Origin: Leptolyngbya sp. O-77 | Lineage (GTDB): Bacteria > Cyanobacteriota > Cyanobacteriia > Elainellales > Elainellaceae | Direction: 5' to 3' | DNA: 64,000 nt | Assembly: GCF_001548395.1 (NCBI RefSeq) | Contig: NZ_AP017367.1 | Coordinates: forward strand, 1,587,001-1,651,000 | Part shown: in pieces, positions 53,297-62,244 of the stretch | How the letters are laid out: the number at the start of each line of letters is the position of its first letter | Position numbering within the stretch: position 1 is the first letter of the stretch | Position numbers and translations under genes: made by a program | Notes under the pieces: model-generated | What the model was told of the DNA's origin: nothing | Seen by the model: only the letters and a program-made list of their open reading frames with translations | Database searches by the model: none

Positions 53297-54064
53297 CTAG
53301 CCCGCTGAACGGTTCAGCCAAAAGGCTAGCAACCCAATCAGCCCCATGTGGGCGGGATAAAACCAGTAGAACCATCGCGCTTTGGGGCCGCGCTCATGAC
53401 TGGCACAGGCGAAGATCGGAGCAGCAAAACCCGCGAGAAACTGGAGATTCCCCGGCATGACCAGCATTGTCAGAGCGGTGAAAATGCACCACACCGCCCA
53501 CCACAGTGGCGTTGGCTTGTAGTTGCCGATCAGGGCGATCAAAGCAATGCCGTAGGCATCGTAGTTAAAGTTTGCCAACTCAGCAGCGATCGCCCCCACC
53601 AGCCAGATCAGCACTGCCCAGCGGGGCCACTGCCGCGCCGCCCGCAAACACAGCAAGCCCAGCAGCAGCGTAAATAAGATGTTGAAATCCTCAAACAGCG
53701 CAATCCCAAACGTGAACTGATAAATCGGCTGCGACAGGACTGCCATCCCTAGCAGCCGCAGCGCATATTGGCGAAAATTTTGCGTGTGAGCTTCTCCCTG
53801 CACCAGCAGCCACGCAAACAGCGGAAAGCTGAGCCGACCCAGCCCGTAGCACAGCATTTCCCAGTCAGTCTCACGCAAAAAGACGTAGCCGACATGATCA
53901 ATCACCATTAGCCCCGCTGCCAGCAGCTTGATCTGATAATTGCTCAGTGTTGCAAAACGTGCCGAAAGGTCTGAAGACACAGTGCTAGATCTAGATTTAC
54001 CTGAGCGTCCCCAATCTGAAAGTCTGGCAAGGAAATTAGGGGTTTTGCTACTAGGCAACCTCAA
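53297..54064 (-). CDS. TraX family membrane protein
   Basis: 255 aa if started at TTG 54064; a GTG at 53981 (VSSDLSARFATLS) is a good alternative. TraX family: NYQIKLLAAGLMVIDHVGY, LSFPLFAWLLVQGEAHT, NILFTLLLGLLCL and the C-terminal FYWFYPAHMGLIGLL. About eight membrane helices. In F plasmid TraX acetylates pilin; the chromosomal cyanobacterial members have an unknown acyltransferase-like role. No conjugation genes are nearby. Confidence 0.9.
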   Translation of the reverse strand: MRLPSSKTPNFLARLSDWGRSGKSRSSTVSSDLSARFATLSNYQIKLLAAGLMVIDHVGYVFLRETDWEMLCYGLGRLSFPLFAWLLVQGEAHTQNFRQYALRLLGMAVLSQPIYQFTFGIALFEDFNILFTLLLGLLCLRAARQWPRWAVLIWLVGAIAAELANFNYDAYGIALIALIGNYKPTPLWWAVWCIFTALTMLVMPGNLQFLAGFAAPIFACASHERGPKARWFYWFYPAHMGLIGLLAFWLNRSAG

Positions 54065-54176
54065 ACAAGGCTGCTAGTGTATACGTGGACTTGAGGAGCG
54101 ATAGTGAAACCCTAAGTTCAACCTGATTTTGACCTAAATGCACCCTTCTGGTTTGACAATGCGCCCCTAGAACAAT

Positions 54177-54683
54177 ATGAGTAAACAACTTTCTGATCAG
54201 GCTAACAAACTCTGGACGTTGATTACGGAACCCAGCACCGCAAAAACCTATCGAGAAGCGCTGGATGTATCCTGGAAAATTTTAAGGGAAACCGGAAACT
54301 TTTTGTGGTTGGTGTTGTGTCTGGCGCTGGTTGGCATTGATTGGTTTTTAGAGAATTCCATCGCGGCTGGTCGAAAAACCCGCGCTTGGGTGAACGACCT
54401 AACCACCGCCGAAAAACCCTTGCCAGAGCAGCTTTTGACCCCCTGAGACAGGCAAAAACTGCTGGATTCGGGCAAATCGACGCTGGAGTCGGTGGTCGCC
54501 GCAGCCCGCAAGCAGTTGGGATTGTCCGAAAAGCCACCTGAACCTGTAGCGCCGCCTAGCCCGCCTGTTGCTGGGTCTAGTGCGCCCTCGGTGGTTGCTC
54601 CGTCGCCTGTTGTGGTTTCAGCCGAGAGTGTTGCTCCTGCCGAAAGTAAACCACCTGCGGCGATCGCCTCTACCGAAGAGTAG
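54177..54683 (+). pseudogene. Single-TM cyanobacterial protein gene interrupted by in-frame TGA
   Basis: ATG 54177 opens an 89-residue frame with one transmembrane helix (NFLWLVLCLALVGIDWFLENS) ending at TGA 54444-54446. The same frame continues without another stop to 54683: DRQKLLDSGKSTLESVVAAA then RKQLGLSEKPPEPVAPP and a Pro/Ala/Ser tail. The continuation looks like native coding sequence (amphipathic helix then Pro-rich tail), so a full product of about 168 residues probably existed. Either a nonsense mutation, readthrough, or a sequencing error explains the TGA. Function unknown; upstream of rpsN. Confidence 0.7.
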
Positions 54684-54740
54684 GGCATCAGAATCGCTTG
54701 CTGCTTCAAATTTTTCTGGCAGGACTGGGATTCAAGCTGT

Positions 54741-54746
54741 TACAAT
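54741..54746 (+). promoter_or_regulatory. Possible -10 box for rpsN
   Basis: TACAAT is well placed 40 bp before the rpsN ATG, but no good -35 hexamer stands 16-18 bp upstream. Weak call. Confidence 0.3.
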
Positions 54747-54786
54747 AGAGAACGCTGTCTAAATCAAAAGGTGAATGTGAGTATTC

Positions 54787-55089
54787 ATGGCTAAGAAGAG
54801 CATGATCGAGCGTGAGAAAAGGCGTGAAAGGCTAGCGGCAAAGTATGCTGCTAAGCGGGAAGCCCTTTTGGAAGAATTTTCAAAGGCTGAATCGCAGCAA
54901 GAAAAGCTCGAAATTCACCGGAAGATCCAGCAGCTTCCTCGCAACAGCGCCCCCACTCGCCAGCGCAACCGCTGCTGGATGACCGGCCGCCCTCGGGGCT
55001 ATTATCGCGACTTTGGCTTGTCGCGTCATGTCATTCGAGAAATGGCGCACCAGGGTTTGCTCCCTGGCGTGGTGAAGTCAAGCTGGTAA
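54787..55089 (+). CDS. rpsN: 30S ribosomal protein S14
   Basis: 100 aa S14 of the zinc-independent (C-minus) type. Starts AKKSMIEREKRRERLAAKYA and ends with the universal RNRCWMTGRPRGYYRDFGLS…REMAHQGLLPGV. Binds 16S rRNA in the 30S head. ATG 54787. As in most cyanobacteria it lies outside the large ribosomal operons. No operon partner here; the interrupted membrane-protein gene ends 103 bp upstream. Confidence 0.98.
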   Translation: MAKKSMIEREKRRERLAAKYAAKREALLEEFSKAESQQEKLEIHRKIQQLPRNSAPTRQRNRCWMTGRPRGYYRDFGLSRHVIREMAHQGLLPGVVKSSW

Positions 55090-55209
55090 GGTGTGTTGGG
55101 GTTTCTCCTGGATATTCAGCTTGACGGATAGCGATCGCAGCGCTGCTAAGCTAGGCTCTCCTAGCTTGACGCTGATAAGCAAAACTCACGTCAATCTGCA
55201 CACCAGCTT

Positions 55210-55300
55210 CTAATGCTATGTCACAGTTAGAACTTGGGTTGGTAGTCGGCGCTTTAGCGCTGAAACGCTGACTAAGAGTCAGCTCATGGCGCTGCCCTAG
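55210..55300. repeat. CTAG-type palindromic repeat, third locus
   Basis: On the minus strand, TAGTCAGCGTTTCAGCGCTA then AAGCGCCGACTACCAACCCA then AGTTCTAACTGTGACATAGC closely matches the repeats at 16625-16796. The left end CTAATGCTATGTCACAG matches their CTAGTGCTACGTCACAG terminus. The right end (near GCCCTAG 55294-55300) is diverged. Intergenic, downstream of rpsN. Confidence 0.8.
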
Positions 55301-55378
55301 CTATTAATCAGACGGCATTCTGTAGTCTCTTATACGGTTTTAACCGTAGATCCGGGAGAGCCTTGAGCTAGGCCACCT

Positions 55379-55450
55379 TAATTAGACTCAATTAGACATA
55401 GACTCAATTAGACATAGACCCAGTTAGAGACCCAATTAGACCCAATTAGG
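55379..55450. repeat. AATTAGAC-based tandem repeats
   Basis: Irregular repeats built from AATTAGAC with CATAGACTC or CCC spacers, about five copies, upstream of the Cys-rich gene. The wider 55090-55472 gap otherwise holds only the CTAG-type repeat at 55210-55300. Confidence 0.75.
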
Positions 55451-55472
55451 CAAAGATTTCATAGCGCAAGTT

Positions 55473-55862
55473 TTGAATCAGCATCCACTCCAGCCTGGAC
55501 AGATCTTTTCAAGTCCAGGCTGTTGCTATACCTATCGCATTCTGGGCCCCTGCTGTCGCCTATTCGACCGGGAAGAGTTGCCCTACCCCTGCTGTCGGCT
55601 AGAGTGGCGCGGCAAAGAACCAAGCTGGCGGCGCATTGGGCGACGGCTGGTGCCAGATATGGGGGCTCGCTCTTCGCCCTCCTACGTGGTGGAAATCCTG
55701 GGTCAGGAACACGCCAATGAACCGTTTGTGGTGACCCTGTACTGGCTCAAGCTGTCGCCGGAGCAGCGTGAGTGGTGGTATTCGCGCAAGTTAAAATCCC
55801 CAGCCCCTCCCGAATTGGTGTCGCAAACTAATTCACCCAGTTGCGAGTCTCCTTCGTGCTAG
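55473..55862 (+). CDS. Unrecognised Cys-rich protein
   Basis: 129 aa from TTG 55473, the only upstream start in frame; start uncertain. Three Cys-Cys pairs within the first 45 residues (PGCCYTY, GPCCRLF, YPCCRLEW) and two more Cys in the tail, then VTLYWLKLSPEQREWWY. The paired Cys suggest metal binding or disulfides, but no signal peptide is seen. Convergent with the next gene, overlapping by 4 bp at the stops. Family unknown. Confidence 0.6.
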   Translation: MNQHPLQPGQIFSSPGCCYTYRILGPCCRLFDREELPYPCCRLEWRGKEPSWRRIGRRLVPDMGARSSPSYVVEILGQEHANEPFVVTLYWLKLSPEQREWWYSRKLKSPAPPELVSQTNSPSCESPSC

Positions 55863-56335
55863 CACTGTGGAGCCGCAATTCCCAGAACCTGCTGGGCGAT
55901 CGCCTCTAGCGTCTCCACTGGAGCCGACGACACCAGCGTAGACGGGTAGACTGCTGTCCCCAGGCGGGGATGTAAAATCACGCGACAGTTGCCGCAGCGA
56001 TCCGTTGAGTAGCCCAGGGCCGCTCGCGCTACGGCCACATCGTCCAGCGGCAGTGTGCCCCTGGCAGAGAGAATCGGCCAGCCCGTGCGCGGGTCGAAGA
56101 GGTCTGCCAGATGTCCCTGCTGCTGGAGCGCCAGGGCGATCGCCCTCCCCTGGTTCAGGAAGTGCGATCGCAGCTTTTCCTTTTCTTGCTCTGTGTCGAG
56201 CGTCCGCTCTAGCAGCGCAAACTGGCTGGGTTGCAGCATCACTAGCACCGACGCAATAGCCTGCGACCAGGCAGGAAGCAGCCGCGACTGGTGCTGCAAA
56301 ATATAGTCGCTGGGCGGATGGATGGAATACTGCAC
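55859..56335 (-). CDS. MMADHC-like (cobalamin type D) domain protein
   Basis: 158 aa cyanobacterial protein resembling the C-terminal domain of methylmalonic aciduria and homocystinuria type D protein (MMADHC), a B12-trafficking factor. Recognised stretches: MQYSIHPPSDYILQHQ, DLFDPRTGWPILS and VILHPRLGTAVYPSTLVSSAPVE. Two Cys in RCGNCRV might bind cobalt or metal. Start ATG 56335. A role in cobalamin handling is inferred from homology only. Confidence 0.8.
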   Translation of the reverse strand: MQYSIHPPSDYILQHQSRLLPAWSQAIASVLVMLQPSQFALLERTLDTEQEKEKLRSHFLNQGRAIALALQQQGHLADLFDPRTGWPILSARGTLPLDDVAVARAALGYSTDRCGNCRVILHPRLGTAVYPSTLVSSAPVETLEAIAQQVLGIAAPQC

Positions 56336-56516
56336 AAGACTTTCTTAAACCCGTCTTTACCAAAAGGGTCAGACAAACCCGTTAGGATTCAGAACGCTGG
56401 GCTACGCCATTTTAGGCGAATCACTCACCCTACTGCACGGGTCCCCCAAAGGCACGGGCTGAGCGTCTTTAACGGCTGGAGAACAAGCTACCAAGCTACA
56501 AGTGAATTACTAACTT

Positions 56517-56960
56517 ATGAGCGAACTAATTGTCGTGGTGTTTGACCAAAAGCTGGCAGCCGACCATGCGCTGCTGGATCTGCTGAAGCGCGAGCAGGCC
56601 CATCTGGCAGATTTTGAAGATGCGGTGGTCGTGACCAAAAATGTACAGGGAAAAATCCGGGTCAAAGCCTACCACGACCTGCTGGAGCCTGTGGGCGAAC
56701 TGAGCAACGACCTGTGGGGCGGCATCCTGAGCGCAGTGGTGTTTCATCGCTCGCTGGCGATCGCCCAGGAAATCTTTAACCCCGCTTTCCTCCTCCGAGT
56801 TGAAGAGGCACTCCAACCCAATTCGTCTGCGCTGCTGGTGCTGGTTCACGCCGAAGCTGTAGATCGCGTCGTCGAAGAACTGTTTGCGCTCAGCCCCATC
56901 GTCATCAAAACGCCGCTGCCCGATGCCAAACGCGAAGCGCTCAAACAGTCGATGCCATAA
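56517..56960 (+). CDS. DUF1269 protein
   Basis: 147 aa DUF1269 family protein: LIVVVFDQKLAADHALLDLL at the N-terminus and ALLVLVHAEAVDRVVEELFA near the C-terminus. Most family members have a Gly-rich membrane hairpin in the middle; here the centre is DLWGGILSAVVFHRSLA, shorter than usual, so it may be soluble or peripheral. Function unknown. Start ATG 56517. Confidence 0.8.
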   Translation: MSELIVVVFDQKLAADHALLDLLKREQAHLADFEDAVVVTKNVQGKIRVKAYHDLLEPVGELSNDLWGGILSAVVFHRSLAIAQEIFNPAFLLRVEEALQPNSSALLVLVHAEAVDRVVEELFALSPIVIKTPLPDAKREALKQSMP

Positions 56961-56974
56961 AGACTTCTATCCCT

Positions 56975-57085
56975 GAAAGCCCCACAGACGCTTCACCGAC
57001 CATCCAAAATCGCCAATCCAAAATCCAAAATCGAAAGCCCCACAGACGCTTGACTGGCTATCCAAAATCGCCAATCCAAAATCAT
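56975..57085. repeat. Two direct copies of the CCCACAGACG repeat
   Basis: Copies at 56975 and 57033 share GAAAGCCCCACAGACGCTT, then diverge briefly, then share ATCCAAAATCGCCAATCCAA. The same combination occurs at 5859. The AATCCAAA part is a heptad STRR; the CCCACAGACG part is distinct. Confidence 0.85.
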
Positions 57086-57131
57086 CGATGTCAAAAAACG
57101 GGTTTCGGAAACGCAGCCTATTTAAGGCAGC

Positions 57132-59261
57132 TTATTTAGGGAAATTGGGCAGGTCGATGGCGGCCAGCGACGACAGCTTTCTGGCAGGGCGTGTGGGGTA
57201 AACCACGGGGGCAAGATTCGCTGCGGCTTCGGGATCTGTCGCTTCGGGATTGCTGCGATCTTGGCGAGCCGGAGCCGCGGACTCTATTGCCGTAGCGGCC
57301 CAGCGATGGGTTTCAAAGGGCATGGTCAGCAATTTGGGTTGTACGGGCACCGGTCGGGGCGGCATGGGGGGAATCGGTGCCGAAGCAGCAGATCGAGATA
57401 CCGAATCGTCTGACGGGGGCTGGAGTTGGGATTCCTCAGCGCCATGCAGCGCGGGGGGTGGCGTGTTTGGGAAGGGTTTGTCTGCGGGCTGCGTGGGATG
57501 GATTTCGCCATCGGGGGCGATCGCCTCAGTTGAAAGCGCCGCCAACTGGTCAATCAGCCCCGCCTGCACCAGGTCTTCGGCGGAAACCTCCACCAGCTTT
57601 GCCAGGTCTTGCCAGAGGGTTGTTTCTGCATTCGGGTCTGTGCTGGGAGCGCTGCCGACTTCGTTTACCAGGTCGGTGAACTCTCGGAACAGAGAGCGCA
57701 CATTGTCCGCAACCGAAAGTTCAGCGGACGAAAGTTCAGCCGTCCGCAGTTCTGCACTGGCTTGGGGAGGCGGTTCCGAAGCAGCCGCGTTCGCGGGGTC
57801 TGGCGCTGGCGACGCACTGGCCGCCGCTAGCGTGGAGTGGCTTGCTCCTGATCCAAATTGAAACGCAATGACGTTCGTGGTAACGGTTGCAGCATCACCA
57901 TCTTCGTCCAGGGGAGCGACAGACTCCGTTTCCTCACCATTGATCAGGTTTGGATCAATTCCTTCTTGAGCAAGGCTGGAATCTGGCAGGGACATACGGT
58001 CCCTCTCTGCGTCGTTGGTCAAAAGGGCATCTGCGGAAACCACATCACCCAGCCACGCCGCTGTTTCCTCCGCATTTTTGGGCTGGCTAGCCAAGACATT
58101 GACCAGTTTGGGGGGAACTGTTGATTCGGCGGATTCTGCTGACCACGGGCGGATCGTCGCCGCTTTGGGCAACAGCGACGGAGCCGAGAGCAGTTCGGCG
58201 GCGGCAGGGGCCTGCCAGGGCTGGGCTGTGGGCTGGGCGATCGCCTCTCCGGGTGCATCCAGCAGGGCTGCCGGAACCTCCAAACAACGCTCCAATGCCG
58301 CCTTGAACTGGAGCGTATAGCGCTGTTGCCGCTGGAGCCGCGTTTGCAAGTCTCGTACCAGTGCTTCGCTATGAGCTAGCCGCTGCGCTTGCTCTTCGTA
58401 GCGCTGCTGGGCGAGATGATTCTCTTGCTCAAGCTGCGTAATCCGCTCTCGGCTCAGCGCTAGCTCCTGGGTCACGGTTTCTGCCAATACCTGCTGTCGA
58501 TGGCTCAGTTGCTGGGTCGCTTCCAGTTGCTCTGTAAGCTGGATAATTTGCTGTTCCAACGGCTGAATGGTGGCCTGCACCTGATCAGCGGCGATCGCCG
58601 TTGCCGCACGAGCCTGCTGCTGTTCCAGGGCATCCTCCAGCATCGACACGCGATCCAGCAGCGCGTTGTTGCACTGGTTCAGTTCTTGAATCAGGCTAAT
58701 CAAATCGGCAACGTTGGGAGAAGCGGCCTCCGGTTCGCTGACGGCTGGAGCCACCACATCCCAACTGGGGCGCTCTGGAACAATGCGGCGCGTGGTCGGT
58801 GGCACTGATTGGCCTGATTGAGGCACTGCATTGGGCGAACTAGGACTGCGCGATTCGGTATTGCGCTGGGGCTGGATAAAATGCGATCGCCCCGGCTGCG
58901 GCTGACCCGACTGCGGCTGACCCAACTGCGGACTCGCTGCCTCGCCCTGTGCAGCCTCGCCGTATACAGACTGCCGCTCGATCGCGTCTGCGCTGATGGC
59001 GTTTGGAAAATTCACAGGCTGCCACTCTTCCCAAGACCCGACCGAGGATGATGCCGCCTCAGGGTTAGAAACAGTCGGAACATTACTCGGAACATGATGA
59101 ACACGATTCGGAACGTCCGGGTCTGCGGGCGCGGATTCTGGTGCGGCTTCTACGGGCGGCTCCGTCGAAAACTCTGCCCAGCCCGCAAACCAGCTTGAAG
59201 GGGAGGGCGGATTTGCCGAGTTTTGGGCTTGTTCGTTTTGAGAAGAGTTTGGCTCGCTCAT
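57132..59261 (-). CDS. Large low-complexity protein with central coiled coil
   Basis: 709 aa, no membrane segment. N-terminal 190 residues are Pro/Ser/Ala-rich and probably disordered; residues about 195-335 form a coiled coil (LIQELNQCNNALLDRVSMLE, then AETVTQELALSRERITQLEQ) ending in LQFKAALERCLEVPAAL, a block likely conserved; the rest is again disordered. Starts ATG 59261. No known family recognised. The coiled-coil scaffold layout suggests a structural or polarity-type protein, but that is speculation. Confidence 0.75.
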   Translation of the reverse strand: MSEPNSSQNEQAQNSANPPSPSSWFAGWAEFSTEPPVEAAPESAPADPDVPNRVHHVPSNVPTVSNPEAASSSVGSWEEWQPVNFPNAISADAIERQSVYGEAAQGEAASPQLGQPQSGQPQPGRSHFIQPQRNTESRSPSSPNAVPQSGQSVPPTTRRIVPERPSWDVVAPAVSEPEAASPNVADLISLIQELNQCNNALLDRVSMLEDALEQQQARAATAIAADQVQATIQPLEQQIIQLTEQLEATQQLSHRQQVLAETVTQELALSRERITQLEQENHLAQQRYEEQAQRLAHSEALVRDLQTRLQRQQRYTLQFKAALERCLEVPAALLDAPGEAIAQPTAQPWQAPAAAELLSAPSLLPKAATIRPWSAESAESTVPPKLVNVLASQPKNAEETAAWLGDVVSADALLTNDAERDRMSLPDSSLAQEGIDPNLINGEETESVAPLDEDGDAATVTTNVIAFQFGSGASHSTLAAASASPAPDPANAAASEPPPQASAELRTAELSSAELSVADNVRSLFREFTDLVNEVGSAPSTDPNAETTLWQDLAKLVEVSAEDLVQAGLIDQLAALSTEAIAPDGEIHPTQPADKPFPNTPPPALHGAEESQLQPPSDDSVSRSAASAPIPPMPPRPVPVQPKLLTMPFETHRWAATAIESAAPARQDRSNPEATDPEAAANLAPVVYPTRPARKLSSLAAIDLPNFPK

Positions 59262-59428
59262 CGATTTGACCTGGCAGGGCGGGAGGCATTAAATCAGACT
59301 TACTCTTAGTAACACAGAAATCGGAGTTGAGAACGTTTTTTTACCAGGTTAGCGCCAGAATACTGGATTAGATTCAGTATCAGGCCAGGGCAGCGCTGCT
59401 GCATATCCTTCGAGCGGATCGGGTTCCC

Positions 59429-59590
59429 ATGCGCCTGCGGATCTGCGGCGCTCCGGCAGGCGTAAATCGGATTGTGCATGAGCTACATGTCCTGCACTTT
59501 GCCCAGGCGGGCGAGTGGAGTCCGCCGCTGCCGTTGCCTGTGGAGGGTGAGGTGATTCGGATTTTGGTGCGATACTTCAAGCCAGAGTGA
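59429..59590 (+). CDS. Small conserved-looking protein, 53 aa
   Basis: Frame from ATG 59429: MRLRICGAPAGVNRIVHELH followed by VLHFAQAGEWSPPLPLP and VEGEVIRILVRYFKPE. The sequence is not low complexity and resembles tiny cyanobacterial proteins I recall with the same RLR-C-G…NRVIHEL layout. The open frame extends 19 codons further upstream without a normal start. Function unknown; the small size means automated calling would miss it. Confidence 0.55.
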   Translation: MRLRICGAPAGVNRIVHELHVLHFAQAGEWSPPLPLPVEGEVIRILVRYFKPE

Positions 59591-59861
59591 GGGGAAGCGC
59601 GATCGCCCCTCCTACGCTCCGCCCCATAGTCCCTGCAACCGCAACGGGCGAGAACCTGCCCAAATCTTCTTGCAATCTTCAGGGTTTACCCCCTGGAATC
59701 CTGATGATCCCCATTGCATACTACTAATGATGTGTGCTGCCTGCTAGAAAAACGCTTTCTGCCCCAGACTTTCGAGCCATGATGGGTTTCGAGTTTGGCT
59801 AGGAGGCGCAGCATAGCAGGCTCCAGGAGACTCAAGGAGACTCAATAGGAGGCTCAGACTT

Positions 59862-60479
59862 TTGAATACTCTTCCCTTTTCGGACTCGATGGCTGGGCTA
59901 GCGGCAAACGACTTCCGGCATCTCCCCAAGGCCGAGCGCGATCGCCTACTACGGGGCGAGATTTTGATTACGCCGCATCCCATTGACCTGTGGGGGACGG
60001 GCGTGACGGCACAGATGCACCTGCCCCTGTCGCCTGACTGCGCCTGGAGCCAGTTGACCCAATATCCCCGCTGGGTAGAGTATTTCCCGGACATCTCCCA
60101 GAGCCAAGTCTTGCACGAATGCACTGAGTCGCAAATGAAAACGCTGTTTCAGGCAGCCAGCAAGACGTTTCTGATGCTGTCGGTGCAGGTGGAGGTGTAT
60201 CTAAACGTGATCGAGCGGATGCAGGGCGATCGCCGTCAGATTCGCTTTCAGCAGGAACGGGGCAGTTTTGAGCGTTTTCTGGCGGAGTTGGTGATCGAGC
60301 CGCTGGGCTTTGGCACGCTGCTTTCCTATAGCGTTGAGGCCGCGCCCTCGCTCCCCATTCCAGCCCCGCTGATTCAGGAGGCCGTGCGCCTCGATCTGCC
60401 GCGCAATATGCAGCAAATGCGGCGGGTGCTGTGTGGCGATGTCCGGGGTGGGGCGTTGGGCGATCGCCAGGCTGCCTAG
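59862..60479 (+). CDS. DUF1997/SRPBCC-like protein
   Basis: 205 aa with a TTG start at 59862, supported by TAGGAGG nine bases upstream; ATG 59889 is the alternative. DUF1997-type: PHPIDLWGTGVTAQMHLPLS, then WSQLTQYPRWVEYFPDISQS, a START/SRPBCC-like ligand-binding fold. Plant and cyanobacterial members of such families are soluble and may bind lipids or pigments. Function unknown. Followed 93 bp later by a secreted-protein gene. Confidence 0.82.
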   Translation: MNTLPFSDSMAGLAANDFRHLPKAERDRLLRGEILITPHPIDLWGTGVTAQMHLPLSPDCAWSQLTQYPRWVEYFPDISQSQVLHECTESQMKTLFQAASKTFLMLSVQVEVYLNVIERMQGDRRQIRFQQERGSFERFLAELVIEPLGFGTLLSYSVEAAPSLPIPAPLIQEAVRLDLPRNMQQMRRVLCGDVRGGALGDRQAA

Positions 60480-60572
60480 CTCTAGCCCATGTGCTACGTT
60501 TGGGAAGTTGGATATGGAACAGTTCCCGCACAGGCCTCAATATTCCAAGACATTCCTCAACCTTCCTGAACC

Positions 60573-61292
60573 ATGCCCTGGACTCTTCCCAAGATTTTCC
60601 CCGCACTGACGGTTTTGAGCGCCCTCGCGCTGCCCAGTCTGGCTCTCCAACCCGGATTTGCATCCGATCCGCCCTCGCCCCAACGCAGCAGCGCCCTGCA
60701 ACGCCTAGGGCAAATGTTTTCGCCGGAAATCCAGTCCACCATTGGAGCCTGTCTGGAGCAGGGCAAGGTCGATGTGGCCGCCGGGCCGACCAGCAGCGGC
60801 GCGGTGCGCTGTGGCGATGGGTCAACAACCAGTGTTCCCTATGCTGCCTATGTCGCCACCGTGTCGGACGTGCTGACGGCCAGCAGCCTGGTTGGGTTTC
60901 GGGCGGTTTTGCAGTCCAATTCGGGCGTGTCTCCGGAGATGCTACGGATGTTTGTGAACAGCCCCCAGGGTGGAATCGTGCTGCGTCAGGCCGTGCAAAC
61001 TGCAATTACCCAGAGCGAACTGCTGCCTGCCACGGCGACCGCATCTACCGACATCCTCACCGATGCCGTCCTGACGCGGCTATTGCCCAGCCTGCAAGAC
61101 CCCACAACGCTCGACACGCTGCTGGGCACCCCAGAGCAATATAGCCAGGTGGTGCGGGAGTTTTGCACGGCTCCGGGCATGTCGGTCGAACAGGCAAAAT
61201 CGCGCCTGCCGCTGAATGAACTCCAGCTTTATGCCATTTGCATTCAGGAGTCGGGCGTGGCCGACGAAGTGCTGCGGCTTGGCGGCCGATAG
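60573..61292 (+). CDS. Secreted protein of unknown function
   Basis: 239 aa with a signal peptide (FPALTVLSALALPSLALQPGFA, cleavage near residue 30). The mature protein has four Cys (IGACLEQG, AVRCGDG, REFCTAPG, YAICIQESG), likely two disulfides, and is mostly helical. No family recognised. Start ATG 60573. It ends 24 bp before surE and is probably cotranscribed with it. Confidence 0.75.
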   Translation: MPWTLPKIFPALTVLSALALPSLALQPGFASDPPSPQRSSALQRLGQMFSPEIQSTIGACLEQGKVDVAAGPTSSGAVRCGDGSTTSVPYAAYVATVSDVLTASSLVGFRAVLQSNSGVSPEMLRMFVNSPQGGIVLRQAVQTAITQSELLPATATASTDILTDAVLTRLLPSLQDPTTLDTLLGTPEQYSQVVREFCTAPGMSVEQAKSRLPLNELQLYAICIQESGVADEVLRLGGR

Positions 61293-61316
61293 GGCTTGGA
61301 GGCTGGGCAGACAAGC

Positions 61317-62003
61317 ATGACGGTGGTGTTGACCAATGACGACGGGATTGACGCACCGGGGCTGCTGGCGTTGCAGCGGGCGCTGGATCAGAAGTGCGTG
61401 ATTGTCGCGCCGCAGCAGCCCTATTCGGGCTGTAGCCACCAGGTGACGAGCGATCGCCCGATTTCGGTCGAGAGGCGATCGCCCCACGCCTTTGCCGTCG
61501 GCGGCACGCCCGCAGATTGCACCCGTCTTGCCCTGCGGCATCTCTGCCCAGAGGGATCGCTGGTGCTATCGGGGGTGAATGCGGGTGGCAACCTGGGCGC
61601 AGATATCTATGTGTCGGGGACGGTGGCAGCCGTGCGCGAGGCAGCGCTGCATCGCGTTCCGGGCATCGCCTTTTCACAATACAAGCGGCGCGGGCTGGAG
61701 ATCGACTGGGAGATGTCTACGCGCCTAGTGCGGCTGGTGCTGGATCGCTTGCTAAATGCTCGCACGCTGCCGGGAACGTTTTGGAATGTGAACCTGCCCC
61801 ACCTGGAACCGGGCGCACCCAACCCCACGCTAGTATTTTGCCCGCTCTGTACGCAGCCCTTGCCGACGGATTATCGCGTAGAGGGCAACACGTTCATTTA
61901 CGCAGGCAACTACAACCAGCGCCAGCGCGATACAGGCGCAGATGTGGACGTGTGCTTTGCGGGCAATATCGCCATTACGCAGCTCCGGCTGTGGGAAGGA
62001 TGA
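61317..62003 (+). CDS. surE: 5'/3'-nucleotidase SurE
   Basis: 228 aa survival protein E, a metal-dependent nucleoside monophosphatase. Metal ligands are in TNDDGIDAPG (D8, D9), the SGCSHQVT loop and SGVNAGGNLGADIYVSGT. Start ATG 61317; a TTG at 61296 is possible. C-terminal half (WNVNLPHLEPG, then IYAGNYNQRQRDTGADVDVC) is normal. Probably cotranscribed with the preceding secreted-protein gene. Confidence 0.96.
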   Translation: MTVVLTNDDGIDAPGLLALQRALDQKCVIVAPQQPYSGCSHQVTSDRPISVERRSPHAFAVGGTPADCTRLALRHLCPEGSLVLSGVNAGGNLGADIYVSGTVAAVREAALHRVPGIAFSQYKRRGLEIDWEMSTRLVRLVLDRLLNARTLPGTFWNVNLPHLEPGAPNPTLVFCPLCTQPLPTDYRVEGNTFIYAGNYNQRQRDTGADVDVCFAGNIAITQLRLWEG

Positions 62004-62244
62004 TGGCGATTTTAGATTTTGGATTGAGCCAGGATGTAGGCTACAGGGCGTGGCACGGTATTGGTATAGGCTGCAAGTAGAGCGATCGGTCGAGACGCGC
62101 CTTGCAAGAACGTGGGTGGTTATGGCGAAAGCTTGCTCTTTAACTTGTGCCATGCAGCCAATCTTCTCCAAATCTCCTTTATCCTTGCAAGCAGGAATAT
62201 ATAGACGGGCAACGATTGTTAAGGCTTGAAAAAATACTGAAGCT

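Noticed and set aside
60431..61144. Plus-strand frame overlapping the secreted-protein gene
   Set aside because: Shadow of the gene at 60573, which has a proper signal peptide and coupling to surE.
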